DNA from: Alphaproteobacteria bacterium MarineAlpha3_Bin3
GTDB lineage: Bacteria > Pseudomonadota > Alphaproteobacteria > Rhodospirillales > Casp-alpha2
Reading direction: 5' to 3'
NCBI GenBank assembly: GCA_002938075.1
Contig: PTLK01000082.1
Location: 1-7,821, forward strand
DNA: 7,821 nucleotides
The first letter of the stretch is position 1. Each line of letters opens with the position of its first letter. The notes under the pieces were generated by a model. It searched no databases. It was not told the origin of the DNA and saw nothing but the letters and a program-made list of their open reading frames with translations. Positions 6,552 through 7,821 of the stretch are shown here, one piece after another. Position numbers and translations under genes: made by a program.

Positions 6552-7550
6552 TCATTCGGCGGCATGTTCAGGGCCCAACGCCTTCTCCTGGACCCGGAGC
6601 GCCCGCTTGAACAGGGGTACCGCCTCGTCGTTCTTGCCCTGGTCAAGCCTGAGCCGGCCGTAGTCGGCGATGGCCTTGGCCACGGACGAATGGTCCGGGC
6701 CCAGGGCCTTTTCCTTGATCTGGATTCCCTGGGGGTAGAACTTTTCGGCCTTGGCGGGTCTTTGGGTGTCGCGGTAGAGGTTGGCCAGGTTGTGCTTCGA
6801 CTGCCCGACGCTTTTGTGATTCTCGCCTTTGGTGCGTTGGCGGATGTTCAAGGCGCGCAGGAGCGCTTTTTCTGCGGCCTCGAAACGCTTCAGTCGCCGG
6901 TACAGGTCGCCCAACCGGTCGAGGGTCTTGGCCAGGCCGCTGTGTTCGGCGCCGAGGGTCTTTTCCAGGATCGCCAGCGCCCGGGGGTAGAAATCCTCGG
7001 CTTCCGCATACCGGCCAATTTGGCGGTAAATGTTGGCCAGGTTGTGGAGCGACTGCCCGACGCTTTTGTGTTCAGGCCCCTTGCGCCGTTGGCGAATGGC
7101 CAGGGCTTGCTTGAGGACCTTTTCCGCCTCTTCGAAACGGCCCAGTTCCCGATAGAGGCTTCCCAGTTGGTCGAGGGTCTTGGCGTATTGGGGGTGGTCT
7201 TTCCCCAATTTGTTTTCCAGCACCTTGAGGCTGCGCTTCAGGGTCTTTTCCGCCTCGCCGTATCGGCCCTGTTTCCGGTACAGGGTTCCCAACGAATTAA
7301 GGATTTTGCCGACCTTGGGGTGGCCGGGTCCCCTGGTGTTCTGCCAAATCTCCAGGGCGCGCTTGTAAAGCGGCCCCGCTTTCTCGAGGTTCCTGGCTTG
7401 GCGGTGAGCATTGGCCAGCCATTCCAGGGCCTTGGCCAATTTCGGGTGGCCGTCGCCGAACCTTCCTTCTCCGTAATCGACCACCTGTTCGAAATACGGA
7501 ATCGCCTCGGCGAATTTTCCCGCCTTCTGAAGCGCCTTTCCCTGCACCAT
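6552..7550 (-). CDS. TPR-repeat protein of the kinesin-light-chain type (TPR_12/TPR_10)
   Basis: The 332-residue product consists almost entirely of tetratricopeptide repeats of 42 residues, with the signature A.(L/W)..L(A/G).(L/A)YR...R..EAE..(L/Y).RAL.I.E...G..H. About eight units can be counted; the first and last are shortened. Such helical arrays bind proteins or peptides; no enzyme domain is present and the partner is unknown. ATG 7550 is the first usable start after an in-frame TAG at 7583-7581, and AGGG lies 5 nt upstream of it. The frame continues past the TAG to a signal peptide at 7640, so the intact ancestor was probably exported; made from 7550 it would stay in the cytoplasm. The gene points against PBP1a and away from prfB, so it forms no operon here. 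Repeat integrity argues that the reading frame was recently or is still under selection. It may be a young pseudogene. Confidence 0.8.
   Translation of the reverse strand: MVQGKALQKAGKFAEAIPYFEQVVDYGEGRFGDGHPKLAKALEWLANAHRQARNLEKAGPLYKRALEIWQNTRGPGHPKVGKILNSLGTLYRKQGRYGEAEKTLKRSLKVLENKLGKDHPQYAKTLDQLGSLYRELGRFEEAEKVLKQALAIRQRRKGPEHKSVGQSLHNLANIYRQIGRYAEAEDFYPRALAILEKTLGAEHSGLAKTLDRLGDLYRRLKRFEAAEKALLRALNIRQRTKGENHKSVGQSKHNLANLYRDTQRPAKAEKFYPQGIQIKEKALGPDHSSVAKAIADYGRLRLDQGKNDEAVPLFKRALRVQEKALGPEHAAE
6672..7175 (-). repeat. Tandem internal duplication, two adjacent 252-bp modules in the TPR gene
   Basis: Modules 7175-6924 and 6923-6672 each encode 84 residues, that is two TPR units. By eye about 53 of 84 residues are identical, including HKSVGQS at the same place and FYP in the second unit. 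DNA similarity is highest around 6781-6818 and 7034-7071, which differ at only a few bases in 38. The other TPR units of the protein are more divergent, so the pair arose by a later duplication or is kept alike by gene conversion. Confidence 0.75.
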
Positions 7551-7640
7551 GGCATCCCTGAAGTCGCCCGCTTTCGCGTGCTAACCAAAATGTCCCAGGA
7601 ACAGGGCGGCAAGGACCGCCAGAAAAACAAATCGCTGCAT
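7551..7640 (-). pseudogene. Severed signal-peptide exon of the TPR gene, ending in amber TAG
   Basis: In the same frame as the TPR protein, ATG 7640 encodes MQRFVFLAVLAALFLGHFG and then TAG (7583-7581). Reading continues HAKAGDFRDA and joins the first TPR at the ATG of 7550. The 19 residues form a classic secretion signal (Arg, then a long hydrophobic core), and AKA|GD after the stop looks like a signal-peptidase site. AGGGGG lies 9 nt upstream of ATG 7640, better than the site for 7550. I infer that 7640 is the original start and that the TAG is a nonsense mutation (for example from a Gln, Trp or Tyr codon), a suppressed codon, or a sequencing error. Confidence 0.7.
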
Positions 7641-7693
7641 ACCGAAACACCCCCTGGACACGACATTTTACGATGGACCGGAAATTTCGCTTT

Positions 7694-7723
7694 ATTTTAG
7701 CATAGGCGTCTTTCGGATGTCCC
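7694..7723 (-). promoter_or_regulatory. Candidate promoter of the TPR gene
   Basis: On the minus strand, GGGACA (7723-7718, 4 of 6) and TAAAAT (7699-7694, 5 of 6) are 18 nt apart. The predicted start near 7687 gives a leader of about 47 nt to ATG 7640, whose ribosome site AGGGGG is at 7655-7650. This supports 7640, not 7550, as the original start. It is back to back with the plus-strand candidate at 7731-7759. Confidence 0.35.
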
Positions 7724-7730
7724 GGAGGGC

Positions 7731-7759
7731 TTGTCCTGGGTCGGGAAGCCGGATAAAAA
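7731..7759 (+). promoter_or_regulatory. Candidate promoter of the downstream (prfB-like) gene
   Basis: TTGTCC (7731-7736, 4 of 6) and TAAAAA (7754-7759, 4 of 6) have an ideal 17-nt spacer. Transcription would begin near 7766, about 24 nt before the ATG at 7790. If real, it gives the downstream gene its own promoter, which would be needed now that the TPR gene separates it from PBP1a. Confidence 0.35.
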
Positions 7760-7789
7760 CGAGCCACGTCCCCACCGAAGGGTGCCAAG

Positions 7790-7821
7790 ATGCGCGCCGA
7801 AATCGAAAACCTGGCCTCGGA
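7790..7821 (+). CDS. prfB: Start of peptide chain release factor 2 (first 10 codons, truncated by the window edge)
   Basis: ATG 7790 begins MRAEIENLAS and runs off the right edge. Alphaproteobacterial RF2 proteins commonly begin MRAE followed by a helical segment, and prfB is the usual gene downstream of PBP1a in this group; both point to RF2, which releases the peptide at UGA and UAA stops. AAGGG (7778-7782) with a 7-nt spacer is a good ribosome binding site. Ten codons are too few for proof. The region where many prfB genes carry a programmed +1 frameshift (near codon 25) lies outside the window. Confidence 0.55.
   Translation, partial: MRAEIENLAS

Noticed and set aside
6549..7700. 383-codon open frame on the plus strand across the whole TPR gene
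   Set aside because: It is the mirror of a repetitive high-G+C coding strand; its repeats simply echo the TPR units, it has no recognisable fold, and the minus-strand TPR signature is unambiguous.

Overview
The window reads as a chromosomal segment of a high-G+C alphaproteobacterium, most likely Rhodospirillales-like. It carries the order RNase E (leftward), a periplasmic N-acetylmuramoyl-L-alanine amidase (rightward), a class A penicillin-binding protein (PBP1a, rightward) and, at the far right edge, what looks like the first ten codons of prfB (peptide chain release factor 2). The order rne / amidase / PBP1a / prfB is familiar in alphaproteobacteria, and the RNase E and PBP1a sequences have the alphaproteobacterial style.

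Layout. Positions 1-1918 (minus) hold an RNase E gene whose 3' end runs off the left edge. Positions 1919-2422 form a divergent control region of about 500 bp with a candidate rne promoter and a structured rne leader. Positions 2423-3814 (plus) hold the amidase, closed by an apparent intrinsic terminator that starts on the last base of its stop codon. Positions 3815-3960 hold a candidate extended -10 promoter with an inverted repeat. Positions 3961-6399 (plus) hold PBP1a. Positions 6400-6551 are a convergent gap containing a degenerate 10-bp tandem repeat. Positions 6552-7550 (minus) hold a TPR-repeat protein, and 7551-7640 hold its apparent signal peptide, cut off by an in-frame TAG. Positions 7641-7789 are a divergent promoter region, and 7790-7821 is the putative prfB start.

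The amidase and PBP1a both act on envelope peptidoglycan: the amidase cleaves stem peptides from glycan strands during cell separation, and PBP1a polymerises and cross-links new strands. RNase E is the main mRNA-decay endonuclease. The TPR gene is the odd member: it lies opposite to its neighbours, between PBP1a and prfB, is internally duplicated, and appears to have lost its export signal to a nonsense codon.

No tRNA, rRNA, CRISPR array, transposase or integrase was seen. The points most worth checking are the amber codon in the TPR gene, the two mutually exclusive helices just upstream of the rne start, and the placement of the TPR gene between PBP1a and prfB.
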